The translations under genes and the position numbers were made by a program. Under the pieces are notes generated by a model that was not told the origin of the DNA, did no database searches, and worked only from the letters and a program-made list of their open reading frames with translations. Positions 9,580 to 18,104 of a stretch of DNA of 64,000 nt are shown here, piece after piece. The stretch spans positions 62,001 through 126,000 of the forward strand of contig DKPJ01000011.1 in assembly GCA_002480085.1 (NCBI GenBank). Direction: 5' to 3'. The first letter of the stretch is position 1. Each line of letters starts with the position of its first letter. This stretch comes from Enterobacteriaceae bacterium UBA7338 (GTDB lineage Bacteria; Pseudomonadota; Gammaproteobacteria; Enterobacterales; Enterobacteriaceae).

Positions 9580-11220
9580 ATGGAGACCAAAGGTGGGGAA
9601 GCCAAAGTGCAGAAGGTGAAAAACTGGTCGCCGGTGTGGATCTTCCCAATTATCACGGCGCTAATTGGGGCCTGGATCCTCTTTTATCACTACAGCCACC
9701 AGGGACCGGAGGTGACGCTGATCACCACCAATGCTGAAGGCATTGAGGCGGGTAAAACCACCATCAAGAGCCGCAGCATTGACGTCGGCGTGGTGGAGTC
9801 GGCAACGTTAACCGACGATCTTACCCACGTTGAGATCAAGGCGCGGCTGAATGCTGACATGCAAAAGCTGCTGCACGGCGACACGGTATTTTGGGTGGTG
9901 AAGCCACAGGTCGGCCGGGAGGGGATCAGCGGGCTGGGCACGCTGCTCTCCGGAGCCTATATTGAGCTGCAGCCGGGAACCAAAGGCGGCGTGCGTGACG
10001 ATTACCAGCTGCTGGACTCGCCGCCGCTGGCACCGCCGGATGCGAAAGGTATTCGCGTCGTGCTCGACAGTAAAAAAGCGGGTCAGCTCACCCCGGGGGA
10101 TCCGGTGCTCTTCCGTGGCTATCGCGTTGGCTCGGTAGAGACCAGCGTGTTCGATCCGCAGAAACGCACCATGAGCTATCAGCTCTTTATCAACGCCCCT
10201 AACGATCGGCTGGTGACCAGCAACGTCCGCTTCTGGAAGGACAGCGGTATCGCCGTGGATCTCACCTCGGCGGGGATGCGTGTGGAGATGGGGGCGCTGA
10301 CCACCCTGTTTGGCGGCGGCGTCAGCTTTGACGTGCCTGACGGCATCGATTTAGGCCAGCCGGTGGCCGAAAAGACCGAATTCGATCTCTACGACAACCA
10401 GCGCAGCATTCAGGAGTCGCTCTACACCGAGCACAAAGATTTCCTGCTGTTCTTTAAAGATTCCATTCGTGGCCTGCAGCCGGGCGCGCCGGTAGAGTTC
10501 CGCGGCATGCGTCTCGGAACCGTGAGCAAGGTGCCATTCTTTATGCCGGGCCTGCGCCAGGCGTTGAACGAGGACTATCGCATTCCGGTGCTGATCCGCA
10601 TTGAGCCGGAGCGCATCGCCAGCCAGATGGGTGAAAGCCCGGATATCCTTACCAACCTGCCTCAGCTGCTGAAGCAGGGGCTACGCGGCTCGCTGAAGAC
10701 CGGTAACCTGGTCACCGGCGCGCTCTATGTGGATCTGGATTTCGTCGCGAAACCGCCGCCGCTCACCGGCATCCGCGAGTTTGGCGGCTACGGTATTATT
10801 CCAACGGTAAGCAGCGGGCTGGCGCAGATCCAGCAGCGCCTGATGGACACGCTGGATAAGATCAACAACCTGCCGCTGAATCCGATGCTTGAGCAGGCTA
10901 CCGGCACGCTTGCCGAGAGCCAGCGCACCATGCGTCGCCTGCAAGCCACGCTGGATAACCTGAACAAGCTGACTGCCAGCCAGTCGGTGCAGAGTCTGCC
11001 GCAGGATATGCAGAAGACGCTGCGCGAGCTGAACCGCAGCATGCAGGGCTTCCAGCCAGGTTCGGCGGCCTATAACAAGATGGTGGCGGATATGCAGCGC
11101 CTGGATCAGGTTCTGCGCGAGCTGCAGCCGGTGCTGCAAACCCTTAACCAGAAGAGCAACGCCCTGGTCTTTGAGGCGAAGGGCAAGAAAGATCCTGAGC
11201 CGAAGGGGGCAAAACAGTGA
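9580..11220 (+). CDS. pqiB: Intermembrane lipid-transport MCE protein PqiB
   Basis: PqiB is anchored in the inner membrane by one N-terminal helix (about residues 18-36) and builds a periplasm-spanning tube from MCE domains. Three MCE repeats can be picked out by their starts, near residues 42 (GPEVTLITTNAEGIEAGKT), 158 (GIRVVLDSKKAGQLTPGDPV) and 285 (FLLFFKDSIRGLQPGAPVEF). A C-terminal coiled-coil region (about 425-525) forms the needle. The length, 546 residues, is that of E. coli. The stop codon overlaps the pqiC start. Confidence 0.95.
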   Translation: METKGGEAKVQKVKNWSPVWIFPIITALIGAWILFYHYSHQGPEVTLITTNAEGIEAGKTTIKSRSIDVGVVESATLTDDLTHVEIKARLNADMQKLLHGDTVFWVVKPQVGREGISGLGTLLSGAYIELQPGTKGGVRDDYQLLDSPPLAPPDAKGIRVVLDSKKAGQLTPGDPVLFRGYRVGSVETSVFDPQKRTMSYQLFINAPNDRLVTSNVRFWKDSGIAVDLTSAGMRVEMGALTTLFGGGVSFDVPDGIDLGQPVAEKTEFDLYDNQRSIQESLYTEHKDFLLFFKDSIRGLQPGAPVEFRGMRLGTVSKVPFFMPGLRQALNEDYRIPVLIRIEPERIASQMGESPDILTNLPQLLKQGLRGSLKTGNLVTGALYVDLDFVAKPPPLTGIREFGGYGIIPTVSSGLAQIQQRLMDTLDKINNLPLNPMLEQATGTLAESQRTMRRLQATLDNLNKLTASQSVQSLPQDMQKTLRELNRSMQGFQPGSAAYNKMVADMQRLDQVLRELQPVLQTLNQKSNALVFEAKGKKDPEPKGAKQ

Positions 11221-11798
11221 AAAAAGGGATAATCGCCATGGCAGTGCTGCTGCTCAGCGCATGCAGCAGCAGCGAAGAGACTCGCTACTATCAGCTACCT
11301 GAAAGCCCAAGGCCGGTCGCTGTGTCGCAGAGCATGGAGACCGCCACTCCCGGCCAGGGACAGCGTCAGCTGTGGATTGAGCAGGTTTCGGTGCCGGACT
11401 ATCTGGCGGGCAACGGCGTGGTCTACCAGACCAGCGACGTGCAGTACGTTATTGCCAGTAACAACCTGTGGGCCAGCCCGCTCGATCAGCAGCTGCGCAC
11501 CTCGCTGGTGGCCAACCTCAGCCGCAATCTTCCGGGCTGGGTGGTGGCCTCCCAGCCGTTAGGCAGCGAGCAGGATACGCTTAACGTCACCGTAACCGGC
11601 TTCCATGGCCGCTACGATGGACACGTGATTGTGAGCGGTGAGTGGCTGCTCAACCATCAGGGCACGCTGATCAAACGTCCGTTCCATATGGAGATGACGC
11701 AGCCGCAGGATGGCTATGACGCAATGGTGAAGGTGCTTGGCGAGGCGTGGGCGCAGCAGGCCAGTAATATCGCCCGGGAGATAAATCGCCTGCCTTAA
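11217..11798 (+). CDS. pqiC: Outer-membrane lipoprotein PqiC
   Basis: PqiC is the outer-membrane lipoprotein of the Pqi system and docks the PqiB needle. The product has 193 residues, with a short signal and lipobox L13-S14-A15-C16. The start is a GTG that overlaps the pqiB TGA, which suggests translational coupling. The body matches E. coli PqiC strongly (VPDYLAGNGVVYQTSDV, LNVTVTGFHGRYDG). A terminator follows. Confidence 0.94.
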   Translation: MKKGIIAMAVLLLSACSSSEETRYYQLPESPRPVAVSQSMETATPGQGQRQLWIEQVSVPDYLAGNGVVYQTSDVQYVIASNNLWASPLDQQLRTSLVANLSRNLPGWVVASQPLGSEQDTLNVTVTGFHGRYDGHVIVSGEWLLNHQGTLIKRPFHMEMTQPQDGYDAMVKVLGEAWAQQASNIAREINRLP

Positions 11799-11813
11799 CC
11801 TGCAATTAATCCG

Positions 11814-11853
11814 AAAAAACCACGCTTTCGTTTATGGCAGCGTGGTTTTTTTT
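11814..11853 (+). terminator. Rho-independent terminator of pqiABC
   Basis: The stem AAAAAACCACGCT/AGCGTGGTTTTTT with a 12-nt loop ends in a run of eight T residues, 15 bases after the pqiC stop. Confidence 0.9.
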
Positions 11854-12053
11854 CGCCTACAGAGTGGGGTAAAACCTGTGCCTGCTCACATTTTTTGTAC
11901 AAATGAACCTTCGTATATCTCACATTTATGACATTGGTATGAATTTTGTGCATTGACTGCGCGTGGCGATCGCGCTATTTGTTAGACGTGGTTGCACACT
12001 TTGTAGCCACTGTTTTCTTTTCCACCAGACTCAAATAATGAGGGAAACGAGGC

Positions 12054-12221
12054 ATGAAGAGACAAAAACGAGATCGCCTGGAACGGGCACATCAACGTGG
12101 TTACCAGGCCGGCATTGCCGGGCGCTCAAAAGAGTTGTGTCCTTATCAGACGCTGAATCAGAGATCGTACTGGCTGGGAGGCTGGCGAGAAGCCATGGAG
12201 GACAGGGTAGTTATCGCCTGA
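12054..12221 (+). CDS. rmf: Ribosome modulation factor RMF
   Basis: RMF is a basic 55-residue protein that dimerises 70S ribosomes into inactive 100S particles in stationary phase. The translation begins MKRQKRDRLERAHQRGYQAG and ends WREAMEDRVVIA, nearly identical to E. coli RMF. The position between pqiC and fabA is also conserved. The ATG has GAGG just upstream. In E. coli the gene is induced by ppGpp and slow growth. The 200-bp upstream leader here holds only this gene's regulatory DNA, and I saw no other gene in it. Confidence 0.96.
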   Translation: MKRQKRDRLERAHQRGYQAGIAGRSKELCPYQTLNQRSYWLGGWREAMEDRVVIA

Positions 12222-12238
12222 TTCTGTCTCTTTAAAAG

Positions 12239-12261
12239 AAACCTCCGCCTTGCGGAGGTTT
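12239..12261. terminator. Shared terminator between rmf and fabA
   Basis: The perfect 10-bp stem AAACCTCCGC/GCGGAGGTTT with the loop CTT lies between two convergent genes. On the minus strand the stem is followed by CTTTTAAAG, so it ends fabA transcription. On the plus strand only the TTT of the stem itself is present. Confidence 0.8.
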
Positions 12262-12276
12262 CGCCTGTCAGGGGGA

Positions 12277-12798
12277 TCAGAACGCGGAGGTGTCCTTGAA
12301 CAGACCCACTTTCAGATCGGTGGCGGTGTAGATCTGACGACCGTCAACCAGTACTTCACCATCCGCGATGCCCATGATCAGCTTACGGTTGATAACGCGC
12401 TTGAAGTGAATGCGGTAGGTAACCTTCTTCGCATTCGGTAAAATCTGGCCAGCCAGTTTCACTTCGCCCACGCCGAGCGCGCGACCTTTACCTTCGCCGC
12501 CGAGCCAGCCGAGGTAGAAACCAACCAGCTGCCACATGGCATCGAGTCCCAGGCAGCCAGGCATTACCGGATCGCCAATAAAGTGGCAACCGAAGAACCA
12601 CAGATCCGGGTTGATATCCAGTTCTGCTTCAACATAGCCTTTATCGAAATTGCCGCCCGTTTCGCTCATTGTGATCACACGATCCATCATCAGCATGTTT
12701 CCTGCCGGCAACGGTGGACCGTTTTCGCCAAACAGTTCACCACGACCAGAGGCAATGAGGTCTTCTTTCGTATAAGAGGTTTTGCGTTTATCTACCAT
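12277..12798 (-). CDS. fabA: Beta-hydroxydecanoyl-ACP dehydratase/isomerase FabA
   Basis: FabA dehydrates 3-hydroxydecanoyl-ACP and isomerises trans-2- to cis-3-decenoyl-ACP, the entry to unsaturated fatty acids. The 173-residue product has the hot-dog fold signature WFFGCHFIGDPVMPGCLGLDAMWQ with the catalytic His (72) and Asp (86). The start at 12798 (MVDKR) is the family start, and the 36 residues upstream are non-coding leader. One residue is inserted near position 7 compared with E. coli. FabR and FadR sites lie just upstream, within the end of lonH. Confidence 0.97.
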   Translation of the reverse strand: MVDKRKTSYTKEDLIASGRGELFGENGPPLPAGNMLMMDRVITMSETGGNFDKGYVEAELDINPDLWFFGCHFIGDPVMPGCLGLDAMWQLVGFYLGWLGGEGKGRALGVGEVKLAGQILPNAKKVTYRIHFKRVINRKLIMGIADGEVLVDGRQIYTATDLKVGLFKDTSAF

Positions 12799-12836
12799 GT
12801 TCTCAGTAAGCCTTATTTTAGTGAAGCACGCAGGAT

Positions 12837-12854
12837 AGCTAACACGTGTACGCT
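12837..12854 (-). promoter_or_regulatory. FabR operator of fabA
   Basis: The near-palindrome AGCTAACACGTGTACGCT (reverse complement AGCGTACACGTGTTAGCT) is the form of the FabR repressor site known upstream of fabA and fabB. It lies 39-56 bp upstream of the fabA ATG. Confidence 0.8.
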
Positions 12855-12855
12855 G

Positions 12856-12872
12856 AACAACTCCGATCAGTT
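12856..12872 (-). promoter_or_regulatory. FadR activator site of fabA
   Basis: On the minus strand AACTGATCGGAGTTGTT matches the FadR consensus AACTGGTCGGACCTGTT at 14 of 17 positions. It abuts the FabR site, as in E. coli, where FadR activates fabA. Confidence 0.75.
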
Positions 12873-14627
12873 GGCTGAAAACCAGCTGAGCCAGCGCAGC
12901 GGCCACGGGTAACGATGACGCGCTTCCTGCTGCGTCGCCAGCGTAATACGTTCCTGAATGGTCTGGATCAGGGTGGTTTGCCCTTCACCTTCCCACACCA
13001 GGTCTGTCAGTAAGGGTAGTGCATCGGCCACGTCATCAATGGCCCAGATGGAAAATTGTTCTGCCTGTACTGCGTCCAGCAGATCCTGATGCAGACAGAG
13101 GTGACGCACGTTAGCGGCGGGAACAATCACCCCCTGCTTGCCGGTCAGGCCCCGATGCTGACAAATCGCAAAAAAGCCTTCGATCTTCTCGTTCAGACCG
13201 CCTACCGGCTGCGCCCGACCAAACTGATCCACCGAGCCAGTAATGGCAATATGCTGATGCAGAGGGACATCGGCCAGGGCGCTGATCAGCGCGCATAGCT
13301 CGGCCATCGAGGCGCTGTCGCCATCTACTTCGCTGTAGGATTGCTCAAAGGTTAGCGACGCCGTAAACGGCATCTGCTGCTCCAGCTCCAGTTCGGCCAT
13401 CAGGAAGGATTGCATGATCATCATGCCCTTCGCGTGGATGTTGCCTCCCAGCTCGGCTTTTCGCTCAATGTCGTGAAACTCACCGTCGCCGATGTGCACC
13501 ACGCAGCTAATGCGTGATGGTTCGCCATAGGGGCGGGGATGACCAGGAAACTCAACCACCGACAGGGCGTTGATCTGTCCGACGCGTTCGCCCTCGGTTT
13601 CAATGAGAATTTGCTCGAGCAGGATCTCATCCAGCATACGCTCCGGCAGATAGCCTTCGCGCCACTCGCGCTGGGTCAGCATGGTTTGCAGCTGCTCCGC
13701 ATCGAAGGTGCTCTCCTCGGTAAAGGCAGAGACCTCGCGCAGCTGGCGCGCCAGCCACAGCGGGCAGAGCGGCAGCGTCTCCTGATCGTCGGTATAGCGT
13801 ACTGCGGCGCGGATCAGCACCGGCCAGGCATCTGCAGCAGGCACAGGCAATCCGGCCTGCTCGGCGTTCAGGATCACCCACTGACGCCAGGTGGCAAGAT
13901 CTTCCGCATCGGTAATCTGAATATTCTCTTCATACTCGCTGTAGATAGACTGGGCAGCCAGATCCGGCTCCATCTCCTGGAAATCCGCCAGCGACTCGCG
14001 CTCGCCTACCAGAATAACCTTCAGCGTGAGCGGCATAGCGGGCACGCTAACGGGCAGGGGACGGGACTCGTCAAAGGAGACCCAGTCGAAACGCTGTCGG
14101 GTAACTATCGACTTCAGGCGCATCCAGAGCAGCGGCTGGCTCAGCAGGGTGCGCAGGGAGACGACCAGCACGCCACCGTTGGCCTGGTGCACCAGCCCTG
14201 GCTCAAGGGCGATCTCGTTATTGAACTGACGCAGGCAGCCAAAGAGCTGCTCGGCCTCTACCCAGTCGGCAACCACCACCTCACTCTGTCCGGCAAAGTT
14301 TGCCTCTGTACTGGCGGCAGGCTTAACGCTCACCGAGCGGCCAGCGATGCTGTACTCAACGCCAACCACCGGCGACGTCGCGGGCTGAAGTTCACGGGCG
14401 GCGGCAGCGATCAGGGCCAGATACTCCGGCTCCTCCGGCGCTTTAGCCAGTAAAAAGCGTGATGATGCAGACGGATGCAGCAGCTGCTCCAGCGCGTATT
14501 GCAAACGAGGTTGCGTGTCACCAAGAGAAAGCTCAGACTCAAGGTCAACGTCAGACGGTGTAAGCACCTCCTGATAGCTGTCGGTATCAGGAACAAGGTC
14601 TTGCCAGGCTAGTTTAGTAATGGTCAA
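12867..14627 (-). CDS. lonH: Lon-like protease homologue LonH (YcbZ)
   Basis: The 586-residue product equals E. coli YcbZ/LonH, a Lon-family S16 protease homologue with a degenerate ATPase region. The C-terminal Lon-type proteolytic domain carries the Ser-Lys dyad: Ser438 in VDGDSASMAEL and Lys481 in GGLNEKIEGFF. The N-terminal half lacks a clear Walker A motif. The 3' end overlaps the fabA regulatory region: the stop at 12867 lies inside the FadR site. The physiological substrate is not known to me. Confidence 0.9.
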   Translation of the reverse strand: MTITKLAWQDLVPDTDSYQEVLTPSDVDLESELSLGDTQPRLQYALEQLLHPSASSRFLLAKAPEEPEYLALIAAAARELQPATSPVVGVEYSIAGRSVSVKPAASTEANFAGQSEVVVADWVEAEQLFGCLRQFNNEIALEPGLVHQANGGVLVVSLRTLLSQPLLWMRLKSIVTRQRFDWVSFDESRPLPVSVPAMPLTLKVILVGERESLADFQEMEPDLAAQSIYSEYEENIQITDAEDLATWRQWVILNAEQAGLPVPAADAWPVLIRAAVRYTDDQETLPLCPLWLARQLREVSAFTEESTFDAEQLQTMLTQREWREGYLPERMLDEILLEQILIETEGERVGQINALSVVEFPGHPRPYGEPSRISCVVHIGDGEFHDIERKAELGGNIHAKGMMIMQSFLMAELELEQQMPFTASLTFEQSYSEVDGDSASMAELCALISALADVPLHQHIAITGSVDQFGRAQPVGGLNEKIEGFFAICQHRGLTGKQGVIVPAANVRHLCLHQDLLDAVQAEQFSIWAIDDVADALPLLTDLVWEGEGQTTLIQTIQERITLATQQEARHRYPWPLRWLSWFSAN

Positions 14628-14812
14628 TGTCGAGGTTTTATCGTCAGCTGTAAAGGGCGAAATTATAGCGTAAGCGGCAATTCAGCACACGCGGAATAGA
14701 TGCTTTTACCGCTATCCCGGTACCGCTTAGCTCACAGGATGTGATTTCTTTTCAGCAGATTGGCAAAAAACTGATATTCTGAACTAAGTTACACGGTAAC
14801 ACTGAGATCGCA

Positions 14813-15265
14813 ATGAAATATCAACAACTGGAAAATCTTGAAAGCGGCTGGAAATGGAAGTACCTGGTGAAAAAGCACCGTGAAGGTGAACTCATCACGC
14901 GCTACTTAGAAACCAGTGCGGCTAAAGAGGCTGTCGATTTATTGCTGAAGCTCGAATACGAACCGGTTGGCGTAAACGACTGGATTGCGCAGCACATGAA
15001 TGCCGCGTTAATGAACCGCATGAAGCAGACCATTCGCGCCCGGCGTAAGCGGCACTTCAATGCCGAGCACCAGCACACGCGTAAAAAATCTATCGATCTG
15101 GAGTTTATGGTCTGGCAGCGTCTGGCGGGCCTTGCCCAGCGGCGGGGAAAAACCCTGTCGGAGACGATCGTGCAGCTGATTGAGGATGCCGAGCACAAAG
15201 AGAAGTATGCCAGCCAGATGAGCACCCTCAAGCAGGATCTGCAGGCGCTGCTGGGCAAAGAGTAA
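14813..15265 (+). CDS. matP: Macrodomain Ter protein MatP
   Basis: MatP binds matS sites and condenses the Ter macrodomain, linking it to the division machinery through ZapB. The 150 residues equal E. coli MatP, with the basic N-terminal part MKYQQLENLESGWKWKYLVK and the ribbon-helix-helix and coiled-coil part (KKSIDLEFMVWQRLAGLAQRRG). It converges with ompA across a shared terminator. About 185 bp upstream, shared with lonH in divergent orientation, holds the promoters. Confidence 0.96.
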   Translation: MKYQQLENLESGWKWKYLVKKHREGELITRYLETSAAKEAVDLLLKLEYEPVGVNDWIAQHMNAALMNRMKQTIRARRKRHFNAEHQHTRKKSIDLEFMVWQRLAGLAQRRGKTLSETIVQLIEDAEHKEKYASQMSTLKQDLQALLGKE

Positions 15266-15292
15266 CGCCCTGTTCAGTAAATCGCAGGCAAT

Positions 15293-15320
15293 AAAAAACC
15301 CCGCATGGCGGGGTTTTTTT
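15293..15320. terminator. Bidirectional terminator between matP and ompA
   Basis: A C/G-rich stem (CCCCGC/GCGGGG) with the loop ATG is flanked by an A-run on the left and a T-run of seven on the right. It can end both convergent transcripts. Confidence 0.9.
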
Positions 15321-15333
15321 ATAGGACGTGAAC

Positions 15334-16392
15334 TTAAGCCTGCGGCTGAGTTACAACGTCTTTGATACCTTTAACTTCGATCTCTACGCGACGATCCGGT
15401 GCCAGGCAGTCGATCAGTGCAGCGCGAGCTTTCACGTTGTCACAGGTGTTGCCGGTAACCGGGTTAGATTCGCCCATACCACGTGCGGAGATCTTGTTGG
15501 ACGGGATACCTTTGGAGATCAGGTAGTCAACAACAGACTGAGCACGTTTCTCGGACAGACCCTGGTTGTAAGCGTCAGAACCGATACGGTCGGTGAAGCC
15601 CAGAACAACAACGGAACCGTCTTTCGGATCCAGGTTGCTCAGCTGGGTGTACATCTGATCCAGAGCCTGCTGGCCTTCTGGTTTCAGAGTCGCTTTGTTG
15701 AAGTTGAACAGTACGTCAGACTTCAGAGTGAAGTGCTTGGTAGAAACCTGCGGAGCCGGAGCCGGAGCCGGTGCAACAACCGGAGCTACGTCTTCCTGCT
15801 GGCCGAAGCGGTAGGAAACACCTACGCTCAGCATACCGTTGTCCTGACGGGTGCCCAGAGTTTTAGCATCGCCAATGTTGTTAACCCACTGGTATTCCAG
15901 ACGGGTAGCGATGTCGCGGGTCATTGCCCACTCTACGCCACCAGCGAATACTGGGGAAACACCGGTATCGTGGTCTTTGAAGGATGCGCCAGTGCCAGGA
16001 ACCTGAGCTTTAGCATCAGCACGCCATACCATACCACCCAGGCGGGTGTAAATATCAACGTCGTCAGTGATTGGGTAGCCCAGTTTAGCGGTCAGCTGAA
16101 CGCCCTGAGATTTGAAAGCACCGTTTACGTTGTCGCCTTTGTACGGCTCACGACCTAACCAGTCGTAGCCCAGTTCGAAACCAACGTACGGGTTAACCTG
16201 GTAGCCGCCGTATGCGCCAGCGCCCAGCTGGTCTTCACGAGTCGGGCCATCATTAGGAATGAAGCCGTTGTCGTGGTACTGGGACCAGCCCAGTTTAGCA
16301 CCAGTGTACCAGGTATTATCTTTCGGAGCGGCCTGCGCTACGGTAGCGAAGCCAGCCAGTGCCACTGCAATCGCGATAGCTGTCTTTTTCAT
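15334..16392 (-). CDS. ompA: Outer membrane protein A
   Basis: OmpA is an abundant outer-membrane beta-barrel tethered to peptidoglycan. The 352-residue precursor has the signal peptide MKKTAIAIAVALAGFATVAQA. An eight-stranded barrel follows, then the Ala-Pro hinge (VAPAPAPAPQ, near 205-215). The C-terminal OmpA-like domain binds diaminopimelate (NFNKATLKPEG; GFTDRIGSDAYNQGLSEKRA). The exposed loops differ from E. coli, especially loop 3 (residues about 126-136). The gene keeps the long structured leader typical of ompA. Confidence 0.98.
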   Translation of the reverse strand: MKKTAIAIAVALAGFATVAQAAPKDNTWYTGAKLGWSQYHDNGFIPNDGPTREDQLGAGAYGGYQVNPYVGFELGYDWLGREPYKGDNVNGAFKSQGVQLTAKLGYPITDDVDIYTRLGGMVWRADAKAQVPGTGASFKDHDTGVSPVFAGGVEWAMTRDIATRLEYQWVNNIGDAKTLGTRQDNGMLSVGVSYRFGQQEDVAPVVAPAPAPAPQVSTKHFTLKSDVLFNFNKATLKPEGQQALDQMYTQLSNLDPKDGSVVVLGFTDRIGSDAYNQGLSEKRAQSVVDYLISKGIPSNKISARGMGESNPVTGNTCDNVKARAALIDCLAPDRRVEIEVKGIKDVVTQPQA

Positions 16393-16524
16393 TTTTGCGC
16401 CTCGTTATCATCCAAAAATCGCCATGAAATTCTCGCCAGAGAAAACACGGTTAAATCCTTCACCGGGGGCATTGCTCAATATTAACTCTACCGATATCTT
16501 CGGCTTATGCCGAGCACCCCTGGC
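16393..16524 (-). promoter_or_regulatory. ompA 5' leader with stabilising hairpin and MicA target region
   Basis: On the minus strand a leader of about 132 nt starts at GCCAGGGGTGCTCGGC and runs to the ompA ATG. It closely copies the E. coli ompA leader. It starts with the hairpin CTCGGC-ATAA-GCCGAG that protects the mRNA 5' end (plus-strand 16499-16514). The region TGGATGATAACGAGG before the start is the known target of the sRNA MicA in E. coli. The 354-bp gap between ompA and sulA holds this leader, the ompA promoter and nothing else I can support. Confidence 0.75.
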
Positions 16525-16746
16525 GATGTAAAGTCTACAACGTAGTTGGAAACTTACAAGTGTGAACTCCGTCAGGCATATGAAAAAAAAAGAGTTGTAG
16601 ACACAATATTTAACATTTATGACGATAAATTCGCCATCGCAATATCGCAGTTACCGCGCCAGACAGGCTTCGCGAGAGAATTTAGCTTAATGACCAAAGG
16701 CCTGGAATCGGCACAAAATAGATCCCAGGAATTATCTTAATTTTAC

Positions 16747-17256
16747 TTAATGAAACAAATTCGAGTGAATTTTTAAGCCCGATGACTGTCCTGAAGCCTG
16801 AGGATCGAAGCGAACCGGCCGCATAATAAACCCCATTGCATTCCCTTCACGCGCTGCCTCAACGAGGCGGCGGTGCTCATCTTCCGACAGCTCTTGCGCA
16901 TGCCAGCCGATCACTACGCTGTAGTTACCCGTCTGTAGTGCTTTAATCATCGAGTCCAGCGTACTCTCAGGCGAGAGCTGACTGATATGCATCAGCTTGC
17001 TGAGGGGCAGACCAGCAGACTGTACCCACGCACGACTCAATTTTTGCTGCGGCGTCAGCCAGAGCTGCCAGCGAGACTGCTGGCTAAGCTGCTGTAAAAG
17101 AGGCAATAGCAGCAGCTGCGTCATCATCGGCTGGTCTTCACGGTAGACCACCTCACTGATAAGAGCGGTTGCCGCTGCGGGCGCATTAACCTGCGCGCGG
17201 CTACCTGCAAAAGAAGCGTATTGAGATGAGCGATTAGCATAGCCTGAAGTGTACAT
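16747..17256 (-). CDS. sulA: SOS-induced cell division inhibitor SulA
   Basis: SulA sequesters FtsZ monomers and halts division during the SOS response; Lon then degrades it. The product has 169 residues when started at MYTSGYANRS, as in E. coli. An in-frame ATG two codons upstream (17262) is possible, because AGGG lies five bases before it. The conserved core REDQPMMTQLLLLPLLQQL and the Lon-recognised C-terminal end LKIHSNLFH are present. A LexA box lies 22 bp upstream. Confidence 0.95.
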   Translation of the reverse strand: MYTSGYANRSSQYASFAGSRAQVNAPAAATALISEVVYREDQPMMTQLLLLPLLQQLSQQSRWQLWLTPQQKLSRAWVQSAGLPLSKLMHISQLSPESTLDSMIKALQTGNYSVVIGWHAQELSEDEHRRLVEAAREGNAMGFIMRPVRFDPQASGQSSGLKIHSNLFH

Positions 17257-17277
17257 AGTCATTCCAGCCCTGAGAGT

Positions 17278-17297
17278 TACTGTATATCTGTACAGTA
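17278..17297 (-). promoter_or_regulatory. LexA (SOS) box of sulA
   Basis: The sequence holds CTGT-N8-ACAG (17280-17295) flanked by TA on both sides, a nearly perfect palindrome that matches the E. coli sulA SOS box. Confidence 0.92.
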
Positions 17298-17474
17298 CCC
17301 CCTAAGCGTTTAAAGATCAACCTCATTTTCTGAAAGCGTCTCGCAAATATGGTTTGAATGTGCGGCGAGATGAAAAATCACCTTGCTGATGGCGGACAAC
17401 TTGCCTATGTTCCTTTTTAACGGATGGCTTAAGAAATAAAAGATATTTTACGCCTTGATTTTAAAGGAATAAGT

Positions 17475-18104
17475 ATGAAAAACGTATCGTATCAAAGGAT
17501 CTATCAATCTCGGGAATATCTTTCGCCGCTGGGGCATATTCACCACCGTGCACTCTTTGGTGGCTACAGCCTTGCTATTGAGGATACCGTCTTTGCAATG
17601 GTTGCCGAAGGGGCGCTCTACCTGCGCGCCTGTGAAGAGAGCGCGTCCTACTGTGTCAACTCCCAGGCCTCTTTCCTGACCTTTGTGAAGCGGGGCAGGC
17701 CGGTGCTGCTCAACTACTACCGGGTCGATGACAGCCTGTGGCACGATCGCGAAACGCTGCTGACGCTCGGCCACTACTCCCTGGCGGCGGCCCGGCGCGA
17801 AAAGGTCGCAAGATATGCACAAAAGCGCCTCCGGGATCTGCCCAACCTGAACTTTCAGCTGGAGACGCTGCTGTGGGAAGCCGGCGTTAAGGATGAGCAC
17901 AGCCTGAAGCAGCTGGGAGCGAAGGCGTGCTGGCTCAGGTTAAAAGAGCGCAGCCCGCTGCTGAGTATCAAGGTGCTGTTTGCCCTGGAAGGGGCCATTG
18001 CTGGCCTGCACGAGGCGGCGCTCCCGGCAGATACGCGCCGGGAGCTGACCGTCTGGTTTAAAGAGCTGGAGGCAGAGAGCAGCGTAAATCAGCGGGGGAC
18101 CTGA
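17475..18104 (+). CDS. sxy: CRP-S regulon coactivator Sxy/TfoX
   Basis: Sxy acts with CRP at CRP-S sites to turn on competence-type genes. The 209-residue product has an N-terminal TfoX domain (residues about 10-100, GHIHHRALFGGYSLAIEDTVFAMV) and a C-terminal TfoX domain (about 115-200, LPNLNFQLETLLWEAGV). AAGGAAT precedes the ATG. The 210-bp leader shared with divergent sulA could hold a CRP-S site, but I could not point to a convincing one. The 3' end overlaps the end of yccS by 16 bp. Confidence 0.9.
   Translation: MKNVSYQRIYQSREYLSPLGHIHHRALFGGYSLAIEDTVFAMVAEGALYLRACEESASYCVNSQASFLTFVKRGRPVLLNYYRVDDSLWHDRETLLTLGHYSLAAARREKVARYAQKRLRDLPNLNFQLETLLWEAGVKDEHSLKQLGAKACWLRLKERSPLLSIKVLFALEGAIAGLHEAALPADTRRELTVWFKELEAESSVNQRGT

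Noticed and set aside
11963..12235. 90-residue plus-strand frame across the rmf region
   Set aside because: It overlaps rmf in another frame; the rmf product is unmistakable and the longer frame has no recognisable pattern.
15328..16158. 276-residue plus-strand frame antisense to ompA
   Set aside because: ompA codon bias leaves the opposite strand open; no known protein pattern and no start signal.
16546..16740. 64-residue plus-strand frame between ompA and sulA
   Set aside because: It lies in promoter DNA, lacks a ribosome site and shows no family pattern.
17300..17474. CRP-S site upstream of sxy
   Set aside because: Autoregulation is known in E. coli, but no stretch here matched the CRP-S pattern convincingly by eye.
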